Source: Rhodosorus marinus
Lineage: Eukaryota > Rhodophyta > Stylonematophyceae > Stylonematales > Stylonemataceae
Direction of reading: 5' to 3'
DNA length: 64,000 nucleotides
Assembly: GCA_029953675.1 (NCBI GenBank)
Contig: JAMWBK010000002.1
Location: forward strand, 2,852,001 to 2,916,000
The translations under genes and the position numbers were made by a program. Shown one piece after another: positions 23,028 through 34,166 of the stretch; within the stretch, counting starts at the first letter, position 1, and every line of letters begins with the position of its first letter. Under the pieces are notes generated by a model. That model did no database searches and was not told where the DNA came from. It saw only the letters and a list, made by a program, of their open reading frames with translations.

Positions 23028-23956
23028 ATGGCTGGGGGTTCGGTTGGTCGCAAACGTTTGAGGAACAAGGCACGGAGATGGAGAAGGAAGCACTATAAGC
23101 CGCCTAGTATCGTGGCACCGAGGATGGATGTGGTAAAAGTCTCTGCGCACGGAATGATTAAAGCTCCGGACTGGTAAGATCGAACTGGTGGCATTGCTTT
23201 TCGGCATGGGCTTGGCTGCAAATTCTGTTTTTTTTTTCGGGGCCAAACGATTCCGTCTTCTTATGGTAGATTGTTGTGCTTAAATTTGTCCTAGGGTCTC
23301 GGTGGTCAAAATGAATCCACCTGTTTTGAAGTTTCTCAAGGCGAAGATTCCTGGGAAGTTGGAGTACCCAGAAGACCAACTTCGGAACAAGTTCTTTGAG
23401 GTGTATCCAGAAACCAGACAGGCGCCGATTAATCCGAGAGCATTGTCAATGCCCAACAGGTTAGCGATTTGAGCGTTGTCCTTAGCAGCACAGTCGTTGT
23501 CCGTAGGATTATTGGCTTACGTTGCTTCGTTCCTTTGTCATGGTCGGTAGGCATATTAGCGACAAGTTTGTTCACAACCAGATGCTGCTCCTCAAGAAAG
23601 GCGTTTCCGTAGAAAAATCGTTTGAGATGGTTTCGACCCAAATGGCAAAGGAGCTGCGAGGTAGCACTGCTGGCACAGACATTTATGCAAGTCTCCTGAA
23701 CCCGAGAATAAAGGACTACTACACGAGGGTATTCATGGCGAGCTGGGCAGACTCGTCGCGTGACAAATTCCTCTACAAGCGCATCACAGGAGACGCACCT
23801 CGAGGATTGGAAATCACCTTGGAGGACGTCCTTCGACCTTCCTTTGCAGCAGACTACGCCGAAGAGGGAGACGCTGTTGATACAGAGGAAGGTAAAGACC
23901 AGAAGGAATCCACCCCCGACAACAGTTTGGGTAAGGAGTCGAAGGGCGGTGATTAG
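23028..23956 (+). CDS. Probable mitochondrial small-subunit ribosomal protein mS23
   Basis: Three exons (23028-23173, 23295-23459, 23551-23956) with consistent phases give 238 residues. The N-terminus is very basic (SVGRKRLRNKARRWRRKHYK), suiting mitochondrial import or rRNA binding. The middle part matches the mS23 pattern as I remember it: a proline-rich entry, PEDQLRNKFFEVYPETRQ, then a helix with LLLKKGVSVEKSFEMVSTQM. The C-terminal 60 residues are acidic and look disordered. The gene is certain; the mS23 assignment is moderate because this family is poorly conserved. Another organellar ribosomal or RNA-binding protein remains possible. Confidence 0.6.
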
Positions 23957-25123
23957 GAAGTGTGGTAGGCTAGTTCTGATATTTATACCTTAGTCAAGTG
24001 GCGAGGAGTCATGCGTATCATCTTGGTCCAAGGCCGCAAGTATGAAACGCACGTGCAGCGATTCGAATGAGCAGAAAAGTCAAGGGGCTCGTGAAGAAGT
24101 TTCAGGGATTCGGCGAGACCGATTTTTTCCAGGAGAGGGACGCTTGGATTTGGAAGTTAGCTCCGGCCGACAAAACCTTCGAAGTTGAGCCCTCCAATAT
24201 GATTGAATAGAGCATGAATCAATCTCTGCCTTGTTATCGGAAACGACATAATTTCGAAAAGGCAGCGCAGAACAGAGGACGATCGATTGAGGGCTAGTAG
24301 ACCACCGCACGCTGATCCCCAAGAGCCTCGCGGCTCGTAACCTATGACGCTCGCTGGAGGACTAGCTGCGAGGCTCAAAGAACGTCGTCTGCAGCCTTCA
24401 CAATTTGTGATCTAGACCAGTGACCGATCCCATTCGACTACGAGCTCATCGCGGTTAACTGTTTCTTTTCTGAGCCATGCCCAATGAAACACTGACAAGT
24501 TCTATCCGAGCAGAGCCTAGCGGCGGTACTCACTCGTTACCTCACCCTTGACCTGCCAGGTCCAAACCTTCACCTTGGTCCTTACCTCGGAGAGTAGTTT
24601 CTGGACAATTTCCTCTCTCTCTCTCTCTCTCTCAAACGTGAGCTGAGAATTCATGGCACTTACCAGTCGCAACACTCTAACAAAGACGCTTAGGCTCAAA
24701 TGCGTCGGGGAAAAAACTGACCCAGCGATCCCTATAACCTTTTTGCGGAGATCTCAAAACATTGCCCAGGACTCGCTCGAACTGTTTGCTAAGCAAGAGT
24801 CACTGATCTACAGGCAACTAATATCCTCCAGACCCAACCAGTAGTCAATCAGTGCTGTTCCTTGCAGTTACTGTACGCATTGACAAAACATACAGCTCAG
24901 AAAGAAGCAGTCCTTTCAGGACTTCTCGTTGCACTTGCACCTCATCGACGCAATCGTGAGAAGGCAAATGAAATTGCTGCGTATGGGCCTCTAGAAGTTT
25001 GTGTGGGGAGGGAGGTGTGGGACAAACCATCGTAGCTTTTCCTTGAAGCTTTGTTTTTAGGGAAGGACACTCCTAAGTTCTTATTCTCATATAGATTGTT
25101 GATCGAGTTGTTTCTTCACGAGC
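23957..25123. other. Intergenic with a CT microsatellite
   Basis: No credible gene on either strand; short frames only. Contains a (CT)n tract at 24612-24633. The last 100 bp are the presumed promoter of EMC7. Confidence 0.5.
24612..24633. repeat. (CT)n microsatellite
   Basis: Ten or so uninterrupted CT dinucleotides in an intergenic region. Confidence 0.9.
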
Positions 25124-26107
25124 ATGGTGTGCTTGAGGCTATTGCTGTTTGGATTCGTCCTGGCGATTATCTGCGTGCGAAGTGAGCAGCAGGAAGGCGA
25201 TGATGACGCGGATACGTTCAAGGATTTGCTGCTGAAAGGCGATGGAGTCATATCTTCAAGGTTGGATCAGACGTACAGAGTGAGCGGAGAGCCTGCGGTG
25301 ATCGTTTTAACGGATGCCTTTGGTGTTGAGAGGAAGTGTAGTGTCGATACGCGTGGGGTGTTTGAGTTTCGCGAGGTTGGTGATGGGGTGTATTTCATAA
25401 CGGTAAGTCGTTCTTTTGCGGTTGTTTTAGAAGACTTTTGAAGTCGAACAGAATTTTCTCGTCCTTCTGTTGTTGCCTGGCAGCGCTTGTTTGGTAGCTA
25501 GATCCTAACACTGTTTACCTCAACATGCACACGCTCATTGCCTCTGGATTGATTGCTCGTTGCTATCAGCCTCTTCTGTGTCTATACTGAAGGTTTGTTT
25601 TCTAACGATATCGACTATCGTTTCGTCCGTCCTCCGTCCAGGTCATTCGGAGTGGGCGCTTCGTACGACCGCTGCGCGTTATGGTTGAGAATGGTAGAGT
25701 TTCAGAAGCACATGAACTAGACTCAAGTACCAAGACCTTGATTCCCAGGAGCAACAAGCAAGATTTGGTATTGGTCACTCGGCACCTGATACCGTTTATT
25801 AGACCGAAAGCGCCATTCCCTTTAGCGGGCATGTTAAGATCCCGGTACGCTCTACTAGTTCTCGTGGCAATAGTCCTCGTGCTCATGCTGCCGAAAATGA
25901 TGGACTCCATGGATGATGACTTGATGCAGGTATTTGAAGCGTATAGATCGTCAACGTCGCTACGTGTTTCTTTCAACAACCTAAAAGACTTTTCCTCTTT
26001 GCTGTGTGAATCTTTTCGATTTCTTCCTTGCCCTACAGGAACTACTTGGAACCAAAAAACCAATTGTATTGTCACCGAACGAGCACATGAGAAAGCTCAC
26101 AGAATAG
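25124..26107 (+). CDS. EMC7: ER membrane protein complex subunit 7
   Basis: EMC7 is a lumenal-facing subunit of the ER membrane complex, which inserts transmembrane helices. Three exons (25124-25402, 25642-25929, 26039-26107), phase 0 throughout, give 211 residues, near the family length. A signal peptide (CLRLLLFGFVLAIICVRS) precedes an acidic stretch, then the beta-sandwich (carboxypeptidase-regulatory-like/DUF2012) domain with GEPAVIVLTDAFGVERKCSV and GVFEFREVGDGVYFI. Toward the C-terminus comes the characteristic membrane helix RYALLVLVAIVLVLMLPKMM followed by a Met/Asp-rich tail, matching the LPKLM-x-MD block of other EMC7 proteins. Introns 1 and 2 are 239 and 109 nt. Confidence 0.93.
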
Positions 26108-26434
26108 ATGACACCATTAGATGTGGGCTATTGTAATGTGTCTGCCTTGTGAACCGCGGTCGACAGTCCAAATCTGCACGTTCGTTTTTACAGCGCTCAT
26201 GGAACCCTGGACTAGCACCCATTACTTACAATTTGTGCCGTCAGTGATTAGTATATTGCCAAAGATAATCTATGTACATCTGTAGGTCTTTACTCGTATG
26301 TCCATCCTTTGGACTACCTAAGAGCTTGCAAGACTCTGAGCTGAACACGACTCCGACCCTACGCTAAGAAGCACAGTCGGAGCGTTGGTCCGTTTAGCTT
26401 CAACCGCTGACAGCGGTCGTTTGCATAGCATTGT
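26108..26434. other. Intergenic between convergent gene ends
   Basis: Short spacer between the EMC7 stop on plus and the CSC1-type channel stop on minus. No feature recognised. Confidence 0.5.
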
Positions 26435-29400
26435 CTATATACTCTTGATGAACGATAATCCGCCGTCGCTGTCGACGCTCTGCTCTTCAACCTCGTTTTC
26501 TCGAACTGAAAATATGAGTGAATTGCGCTTCCTCGCAAAAGCGCTTGGGCCACCCCTGGAGGACTTCATCTTCGAGAGGAGCGGGGTAGCCGAGGGCGAA
26601 GAGAACATCTCCGACACTTCGTTTTGGAACAGGCTGGCATCGTGGCCGCGCAATATCCACACCTCAAATTGTGATTTTCGCCACAAGTTAAAGCATAACA
26701 TGACGATCACAATAAGCACCATGCACACTCCCGCCGACCTCATACCATGAAGGTAGTAGTTCAAAGCAGCCACCAACATCGAAAAAGAGCACCAGAAGAG
26801 TAGAAAATTTACACCGGTTCTGGGCAGCCGATAGTCTGTGTGGGATGGGCAGTGCATGTGGCGAATGTTATACCGGTCTACCAGATACATGATCAGGAGA
26901 AACCAGGATGAAAACACCCATAGAAGCGGTGCCATAGCTCCGAACAAAAAGCACAGTGACATTGTGGTGATCAGGTAAGCATAATGCCTAGGGTAGTCGA
27001 ATAATCCTACGCACTTGGCCTCCGCGATCTGCAGGTCCGTAAGCGACATTTTAAACCGCCATGAGAGGGTAAGCTACAGAGCGATAGAACGGATTTACGA
27101 TGGTCAGACCTGCTGCTATAGATGGCGGAACAGAGCGCGGGGTGACTAGCTCACCAGGTGGCTGGGTATCAACAAGGACTGGATGTTTCCGGTAAATGCC
27201 AGCTGAACCAGATAGTTGCAAAGGAAGAACGCAATGTCGCTGGTATACAATCGCTCGGATAGGGGCAGAGCGCGCAGCCAAGTCACCTCTTTCCCGGGCT
27301 CTCCAGTAAGCGCCTTAAGTATATATTTCACAACTTGGGAAGCAGTGTTCATCGCGAACGCGGGGAGAATGATCTGTTCAAGTGGAGAAAGGACAAAGGA
27401 TATCCGGATTGAGTCTTGACGAAAATGCTGCTCCCCGTCAATTTGCACCAAATCTCTTACCAGATTCATCACAAAATAGAAAATTGTCTTCCGCAAGACC
27501 GACAGCTCCAGCTCCGATCGCAGGCGGTACTTCTCCAGAATACTTAGTGCCCTCAAAACGCTGGGTACAAGGGCATTGATAACGGCCAAAAATAGGGTCG
27601 GGGCGTAACTGAGCAAGAACGTTCTCATTTGAGGGGATTTGGAGACAAAACTTGGCAAAAATTCGGCGAACAGCTCGTTCACAGACATCGAATTGTTCTC
27701 GTCGATAACGAGGGAGCTCGATGCATTGTTGAACAGGCTGCCCAAGTCCGACCAAAATTGATCTGGGGATGTCTCATTTTTGAACGAGCCAAAGCCGCTA
27801 AGGAACGGATCCAGGAACACAGTTGCGGAGTCCGAAAACATTTGCTTCACACCCCACAAGATGGCTACAGGCGACGTGAATGACATCAACAACAAGAACA
27901 CAAACAGCTGAATTCCCAGCTGAGTTGCAGTGCGTTGCCACCACCCTATTCCGACGTTGGACCAAATCACCTGAGCGAGGAAGCAAGTCTTCAGTACGCA
28001 TGCTCCTATGAATCGTCTCCTCCTTGCTATCAGTCCAAGATACGACATCCATGGAAAAGGTCTTACATCGTTGGGTTTGGGCGCAAACTCGGCGACCATG
28101 TATTCAAACCTCTCCTCTCCAATGCTTCCATAATTTTCACTCCATGACTGCTTCAAGCGCTTGAACAATCGAAAGATGCCGCTGAGCTTTTGCTCGCGAT
28201 ACTTTCTCACACACCGCAGAGCGCTCCTCTCGTCGTTGAAGGAGGTGAAACCGCAACGCAAGAACGTGTTCTCCTCGTGCTCGGAGATCATGAGGTCAGT
28301 CACACGCGCCTCCAATTGCCTGATCTGTTGTTTCAGGCTCCTAGACCTCAGCCAGTACGCAACCGAGAATTTTGATGCGTAGGACACCCGTCCAGTTCCA
28401 GGCTTCGACACCAACGCTTGCGTAGATGGTGATCTCGTGATGTTTCTTTCGAAGTAGTCAATCCTCGATCTTAATCGAATTAGATTGCGCTGCCGCTTGC
28501 TCTCGCTGAATTTTCCATGGTAGACAAGCTCTGTGATTGCAAAGCGCACAGGCACATTGTTTTCGATTAGTAGGCTTACTCTACCAGAGGCAGGAATACG
28601 AAAACATTGGCGGGCTTAAGTACCAACATAGTCGACTGAGTTCGGATACTCGGTGTTCAGGAACGAGTCCAGCTCTTCTGCTCCGTCCAGATCAGCGGGT
28701 AAATCCCTCAAAAACACCGCCCACTTATCTTCAAACTGAACTCCAGAGTGCCACTCATACCTCTCCTTCCCGGCGATCATGTGGATGTTCACAAATAGGT
28801 AAGTAATACCAATGCACACGACAATCCAGACAGGAATCTGAAGGTACAACAGAAGCGAGTTGCTGGGAATGTTATGGGCTGTAGTCGCGGTAAAAAAACT
28901 CGTCGAACAGCCCAAAGCATTTGAGCCGTTTGATCGCGCATCCCCTCCCCCGAAAAAGTATGTTGGAATCAAGATCGAGCACGAAACAAACCCCAAAACG
29001 AAGGTCAAGGCGACACAGATTCTCTGAAAAAGCAGGTACAGCTGTTCATCCATAGAAAAAAACGATAGTACGAACTTGAGAAGGTTGAGTTGTTTTGGGT
29101 GCTCTTCAAACTAGAGAATCATTAGTCGACAACTGTACCTGCGCATCTTCTGAGAGTGCTGAATCTTCGCTGAAAAGAAAGTCTCGTACGCCCCGCCAGA
29201 GCAGTGGAGGCGGTGCAACCACGTTCTGTGACAAAAGGAACAGCGTCAGAATCCTACGAAATTGGGTTCGTTCGAGTTTGTGTATGTGGTTCTCACCATG
29301 CGACCTGGTTGTTCCCTTTCTTGAGGTGAAGGGTACTGATGTAGTAGCTCCATTTCCTCTAACGTAAATGTTGTCTGCTTTCGGTTGATAAGCCAGAAAA

Positions 29401-29672
29401 GAATCAGACCCACGACCTGCAAAAATCAACGGCGGTCAGCTCAGAGGGTGGTACGCCTACCATTGCTCAAGGCCATAGCTCACCGCTATACAAACGTTGA
29501 TAAAGAGGACATATTTAAGTCCATTCGTCATTGAGCCGTTCTCCAGGAGATCCTTGAACGTATTTCCAGTGGCGATGTCTGCTGCTGTCCGATTTCCACC
29601 AGCACCATCATCCCCGGCGATTTTTGTAGGACCCAATGTCCACGCCTCACCACCCGTCTCAAGCTGACCCAT
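26435..29672 (-). CDS. CSC1/OSCA/TMEM63-type mechanosensitive cation channel
   Basis: Osmotically or mechanically gated cation channel of the plasma or endomembrane (DUF221/RSN1_7TM family). Six exons (29484-29672, 29297-29416, 29139-29225, 28624-29041, 27155-28530, 26435-27028) join in phase to 927 residues; family members are usually 700-800. The N-terminal module has VVGLILFWLINRKQ, then GCSTSFF..., IPSNSLLLYLQIPVWIVVCI, and the cytosolic RRM-like region beginning WAVFLRDLP. Then come YVELVYHGKFSE, a membrane re-entry at FPWMSYLGL, and the pore-domain helices (LFVFLLLMSFTSPVAILWGV; TFLLSYAPTLFLAVINALVP). FDYPRHYAYLITT and FLLIMYLVDRYNIRH are the standard C-terminal blocks. The extra length is in a Ser/Asn-rich insertion at about 27640-27790 and in the C-terminal tail. 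Confidence 0.92.
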
Positions 29673-30314
29673 AATCTCTCCTAACGAAATCCTAAATCAG
29701 CACTCCCATCGCTTGCCGATTGATCGCGAAGCAGCCAGGTTCCACAATCCTAGTCTCAAACCGCCCGGGGGACCCCATAGAAACACAAAAAGAACAAACA
29801 TCGATCAACTAACCCACCCCTTTCCAGCCCGTCGTCTCATTCATGAAACAAACAAATAAACACACACACACAAAACACATGAAATATTTCCAACCAGCGT
29901 TAGACTCAGTCGAAACCAAATTTATCTTCAACAACAACTGTTTGCGTTCATTCCAGACCCACCTTCTTCCCACCGAAAATTCCCTTCCAATCCAATTTCT
30001 GATGTCCCCTACAGTGTCCCCCCCTTAAAAACAACCCTATTTCTAACAAGGACAACAGAAAGAAATTCCATCTCTTCCACAAAATTCCCAAAATTACATA
30101 CCACAAATACTAGTTAACAGTAATAAAATCCAATATTTCAGTGACCAGATTCTATTAACTGAAATGATCATCTTTCATTTGTTAATAAGCTTCCTTATGC
30201 TTTATTAATATCCAATAATAAATCCTTGTAATCTGATTTTATCCAATAATAATCGCTAAGCGAGTTTTATCCCTTTTGCCAAATCATCTGATACCATCTG
30301 TCCTTATCTCCTGT
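29673..30314. other. AT-rich intergenic region next to the retrotransposon
   Basis: Upstream of the CSC1-type gene. It is C-rich near 29800-30050 and AT-rich to 30300, and ends at the retrotransposon target-site duplication (30315-30319). No gene seen. Confidence 0.5.
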
Positions 30315-30319
30315 CAGAT
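30315..30319. repeat. Target-site duplication, left copy (CAGAT)
   Basis: The five bases CAGAT directly flank the low-coordinate LTR and recur immediately beyond the other LTR at 35472-35476. A 5-bp duplication is the normal product of Ty3/gypsy integration. Confidence 0.85.
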
Positions 30320-30625
30320 TTTCACGTCTCCAACAGCCAGCTGGGTATTACTCAAATTATTCCATATTTCGAGTTTTATTCCCCCCTAATTACTCCCAAA
30401 TTAGGTAATATATCCCAATTCTATCTTGTTCTTCTCTATCTTCTTCTCTTCTCTCCAGCTAACCTGGGAAATATCGAGTTTTGCCCCCATCGTACTTATA
30501 CTCTTGCTCCATCGGGATGTGCAATAACTATTAAGCTCAAAAGGGTGTTGCACCTCCAGAGATTTTGGCACAGCCCGAGCATAATTTTGCATAGCCGGAC
30601 ATTGCTGGAAGGTGGAGACGTCACA
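30320..30625 (-). repeat. 3' LTR of the Ty3/gypsy element
   Basis: 306 bp. In element orientation it begins TGTGACGTCTCC and ends GGAGACGTGAAA, so its ends are near-inverted repeats. It is the same as the copy at 35168-35471 except for CCCCC versus CCC near 30485. The pol stop codon lies in its first bases. Confidence 0.93.
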
Positions 30626-33600
30626 TCCCTCGCACCGAAGAAGAAGCGCGGGGTCGGGCAGATTCAGCAGCACGATGAGAGTTCATGTAGTAGCGAATTT
30701 GCCTTTTTGTAGCAGAGGTTTGTGGCAACTGGTGAGCTGCAATCCATCGAGCATCAGCTACTGTTTCCCCCTCGAAGTATACCATATATTCGCTGGTTCC
30801 CTCTGGTTTCATCCGATGACCAAGTACGGATGCGATTTCGCCTCCAGTCGCTGCTTCAGCTACCAACTCGGGTATGTCGGGTTGTACGTTGTCGGGAGAA
30901 CCGACAAATTTCCTCAGCAGGGAAACGTGGAACGTTGGATGTACCTTCATTTCGGTTGGTAACTGCAGGGTATAAGCGACATTGTTCACCTTACGCTGGA
31001 TTCTGAAGGGTCCGATGTATCGAGGTCTGAACGGTTTGGGATCTCGTAGCGGCAAGTTCGTGGTTGATAAGAGCACCATTTCGTCAGGGAAAAACTCAGG
31101 GTCACGCCTTCCCGCGTCGTAGCGGATTTTCTGTACTTGCTTTGCGTACAACATGTTGTTCCTTGCTGCCATGTATTGATCCTGCTGATGTCGTAAAAGA
31201 ACTTCGGCTGCCTCAGGTAAGGGAGAAACGATAGCCTCCTCTGCACGTGGTACTATTAATGTTCCCGGTAGCTCAGGGTTTCGTCCGTACAGAAGTTCGA
31301 AGGGCGAATACTTAGTAGATTCCGAGATTTGCGTGTTGTAGACCAACTCCGCCATGGAAAGATCTGCGGCCCATGTAGTTCGGGTACTGTTGCATCGGAG
31401 GTATGTCTCCAACGTCTGATTGACTCGCTCCGTTTGTCCGTCCGTTTGCGGGTGATAGGCTGTACTCAAATTCGTTCTGACCTTAAGTATACCCATCAGT
31501 CGTTGCCAGAATAGGCTGGTGAACTTAGAATCCCGGTCTGAAATTATAGTTCGGGGTAATCCCGCGAACCGTACCCAGTGTTCGAAGAATAATTCTGCCG
31601 TTTTCGCCGCATCTGCGTCCGTCCGGGTTGGTATAAATTTCGAATATTTTGTGAAGCGATCGACAATTACTAGGATTGCATCAGCTCCCGATGTAGTCAT
31701 GGGAAGACTAACGATGAAATCCATGGTGATGTCCCGCAACTTTGTTTCTGGTACAGGTAGCGGCTGTAGAAATCCTTGTGATGCCCGGAGTGGTTTCTGC
31801 TTTTGGCAGATTTCGCACTTTCCAACCATTGATTGAACGTCATCCCTCATTGTGCGCCAATAATAACGTCTCTTCAAAAGGTTGACTGTTTTATGGAGAC
31901 CGAAATGTCCTCCCGTGGGTTCCTCATGATATCGCCGTAGTAAGTCCGGTACGAATTTCTGGGGCACACAAACGCGATGATGTTTGTACAAGATGTCCCG
32001 CTTCCTACGAAATCCCTGCTCCTCGTACTTCACTGCTTCTGGGTAGACTGCTGCGAAATCAGGATCTTGTAGATATGCTCCGGTCCAATCTTCTTGGGGT
32101 AGTATACCGGAAACCGCCATCTGGTTGATCGCTCCCCGGCTGAGTGGGTCCGCAATATTTTCCGCCCCTTTCTTGTATTCTATATTGAAGGAAAACGGCA
32201 TTAAGCGATTCACGTATCTTGCTTGTCTCTTGGTAAGCTCCTTTTGCGAATGTAGAAAACGCAAAGGGTTATGGTCGGTGCGAAGCCCAAATCGTTGGCC
32301 CTCGACGTACGTCCGCCAATGTAATACCGCTAGAGTCAACGCGTAGAGTTCCCGTTCATAAGTGGAATACTTCTCCTCCGTAGTGGTGAACCGCTGTGAG
32401 AAGTACGCAATTGGATGTTCTCCATCTTCAAAGGTTTGCAATAACACAGCCCCTACTCCCTTGTTACTGGCATCAGTAAAAATTGTGAAGGTTTTTGTAA
32501 AATCCGGATTTCGTAGTACTGGCTGCTGCATCAATTTCTCCCGCAGGGTGTCAAATGCTTTCTGCTGCTCCGGTCCCCACAGAAATTCTACATTCTTCCT
32601 CGTGAGGTTGGTCAGGGGTGCTGCTACCAGGCTGAATCGTGGCACATAGTTACGGAGATAGCCCGTAAAACCCAAAAAGGACCTGACGTCGTGCACATTT
32701 TCTGGGACTTGCCAATTTTTAGGGGCGGCTACCTTGCTAGGATCCGGCCGTCGTCTCCCACTCCCAACCAGATGACCCAAATATTTCGTTTCTGGTACAC
32801 CGAAGACGCACTTTGACCGCTTTGTATAGAGTTGGTGGTTTCTCAGCTTCGAGAAGACGATGTCTAGATGTCTTTTGTGGTCTTCCTTATTCGCCGAGTA
32901 GATAATAATGTCGTCAAAGAAGATCATGACGAAAACGTTTAACTCGTTGAAGAAAATACTGTTCAATAGTCGAGTAAACACAGCAGGAGCATTTGTCAGT
33001 CCAAACGGCATCACTAACCACTCGTAAAGACCAAATGGCGTCGTGAACGCTGTTTTTGGAATGTCCTTCTTCTCCACGCGTAGTTGCCAGTAACCACTCC
33101 TCAAATCGATCACACTGAGATATGTGGCTTTGCCGAGAGCATCTAGACAATCGTCTATTCTTGGCGGGCTGGTCTTGTTGAGGATGGTTGCCTGGTTCAG
33201 TTTGCGGTAATCGATGCACAATCGCCGCCCACCATCTTTTTTGTCCACAAAAAGACAGGGTGAAGCAAAAGGCGACGAGCTAGGTCGAACGAGGTTTTTG
33301 CTCAGCAAATCTTGTAGTTGAGTTTTCAGATCCTTCTGATCTGCAAGACTCATTCGGTATGGTCTTTGGGATGTTGGTGCAGTTCCCGGTTTCAGATCAA
33401 TTGTAAAGTTGACGTTTCGCCAAGGGGCCAGGTTCTTAATGTCTTCCACAAAAACGTCCGCGTATTTATCCGTAATAAATTCCTCCAGATCTTTCGCCTC
33501 TTCCAGTCGTTTTTGTGTAAATTTCGCTATATTTTTGATTTCGGGTTTTTCCGTATAATTTTCAGGTTCTGGGTGGTCAGGTTGTTCAGGTTCTACTTCA

Positions 33601-34166
33601 GGGTTTTGTTCAGGTTCTTCTTCACTGTAATTCTCCGGGTTTTCAGGGTTGTGTTGAGGCTGAGTGACAAGTTCTTCAGCTTCTTCTGGTTGATTTTCTG
33701 GTTCTTCAGGATTTTCTGGTTCTTCGGGATTTTCTGGTTCTTCGGGATTTTCTGGTTCTTCGGGATTTTCTGGGTTATTTCCTTCGTTGGGGTTCAGTGT
33801 CAGCGTCTGGTTTGATAGATCGAGTTGCGCCTTATATTTGTGGAGGAAATCTCTTCCCAGATACCCTGGGCTTGTGGCGTCTTCTACAACGTAAGGTCGC
33901 CAGTTGAAGCTGTGACCGCCCAGTTGTAAGGTTACCTTGGCTTCGCCCAAGATACTTATGGATGTGCCTGGCGAGGCCGTGTCCAATTTCCCGTGTTGGG
34001 TTGAGATAATTGGAGCAGCATCTGCAATACCTCTCAAAACAGAATGACTGCTGCCGGTATCAACTAAGAGAGAAATCTCTCGACCGTTGATCCGCCCAAC
34101 TAGTGTCATATCTGCCGTCAATGGGATCGAGACGCCTGGATCGGCAACAGTGTCGGCGTGTGTCAC
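30621..34166 (-). CDS. pol: Retrotransposon pol: protease, reverse transcriptase, RNase H, integrase, chromodomain-like end
   Basis: About 1180 residues in one frame. Aspartic protease motif LLVDTGSSHSVL at about 34-45. An imperfect ENPEEP-type repeat linker runs at about 131-200. Reverse transcriptase at about 260-440 has CIDYRKLN, MPFGLTNAPAVF and the catalytic block FFDDIIIYS (416-424; most relatives have Y or F-x-DD). RNase H is at about 560-650 (FTDASNKGVG, YERELYAL, TDHNPL). Integrase has the HHCC zinc region (GGHFGLHKT ... CEICQ) and a D-D-E core near D815, D877 and E914 (STAYHPQTDGQTERVNQ). The C-terminus ASVLGHRMK...EYMVYFEGE...ARWIAAHQL is chromodomain-like. The frame has no ATG at its start (the listed 5' end is a GTG) and is -1 relative to gag, so it is probably made by frameshifting. 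Confidence 0.93.
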   Translation of the reverse strand: MTHADTVADPGVSIPLTADMTLVGRINGREISLLVDTGSSHSVLRGIADAAPIISTQHGKLDTASPGTSISILGEAKVTLQLGGHSFNWRPYVVEDATSPGYLGRDFLHKYKAQLDLSNQTLTLNPNEGNNPENPEEPENPEEPENPEEPENPEEPENQPEEAEELVTQPQHNPENPENYSEEEPEQNPEVEPEQPDHPEPENYTEKPEIKNIAKFTQKRLEEAKDLEEFITDKYADVFVEDIKNLAPWRNVNFTIDLKPGTAPTSQRPYRMSLADQKDLKTQLQDLLSKNLVRPSSSPFASPCLFVDKKDGGRRLCIDYRKLNQATILNKTSPPRIDDCLDALGKATYLSVIDLRSGYWQLRVEKKDIPKTAFTTPFGLYEWLVMPFGLTNAPAVFTRLLNSIFFNELNVFVMIFFDDIIIYSANKEDHKRHLDIVFSKLRNHQLYTKRSKCVFGVPETKYLGHLVGSGRRRPDPSKVAAPKNWQVPENVHDVRSFLGFTGYLRNYVPRFSLVAAPLTNLTRKNVEFLWGPEQQKAFDTLREKLMQQPVLRNPDFTKTFTIFTDASNKGVGAVLLQTFEDGEHPIAYFSQRFTTTEEKYSTYERELYALTLAVLHWRTYVEGQRFGLRTDHNPLRFLHSQKELTKRQARYVNRLMPFSFNIEYKKGAENIADPLSRGAINQMAVSGILPQEDWTGAYLQDPDFAAVYPEAVKYEEQGFRRKRDILYKHHRVCVPQKFVPDLLRRYHEEPTGGHFGLHKTVNLLKRRYYWRTMRDDVQSMVGKCEICQKQKPLRASQGFLQPLPVPETKLRDITMDFIVSLPMTTSGADAILVIVDRFTKYSKFIPTRTDADAAKTAELFFEHWVRFAGLPRTIISDRDSKFTSLFWQRLMGILKVRTNLSTAYHPQTDGQTERVNQTLETYLRCNSTRTTWAADLSMAELVYNTQISESTKYSPFELLYGRNPELPGTLIVPRAEEAIVSPLPEAAEVLLRHQQDQYMAARNNMLYAKQVQKIRYDAGRRDPEFFPDEMVLLSTTNLPLRDPKPFRPRYIGPFRIQRKVNNVAYTLQLPTEMKVHPTFHVSLLRKFVGSPDNVQPDIPELVAEAATGGEIASVLGHRMKPEGTSEYMVYFEGETVADARWIAAHQLPQTSATKRQIRYYMNSHRAAESARPRASSSVRGM

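Noticed and set aside
33318-33815. 165-codon plus-strand ORF rich in Phe/Arg/Trp
   Set aside because: It is the antisense shadow of the ENPEEP repeat region of the pol gene.
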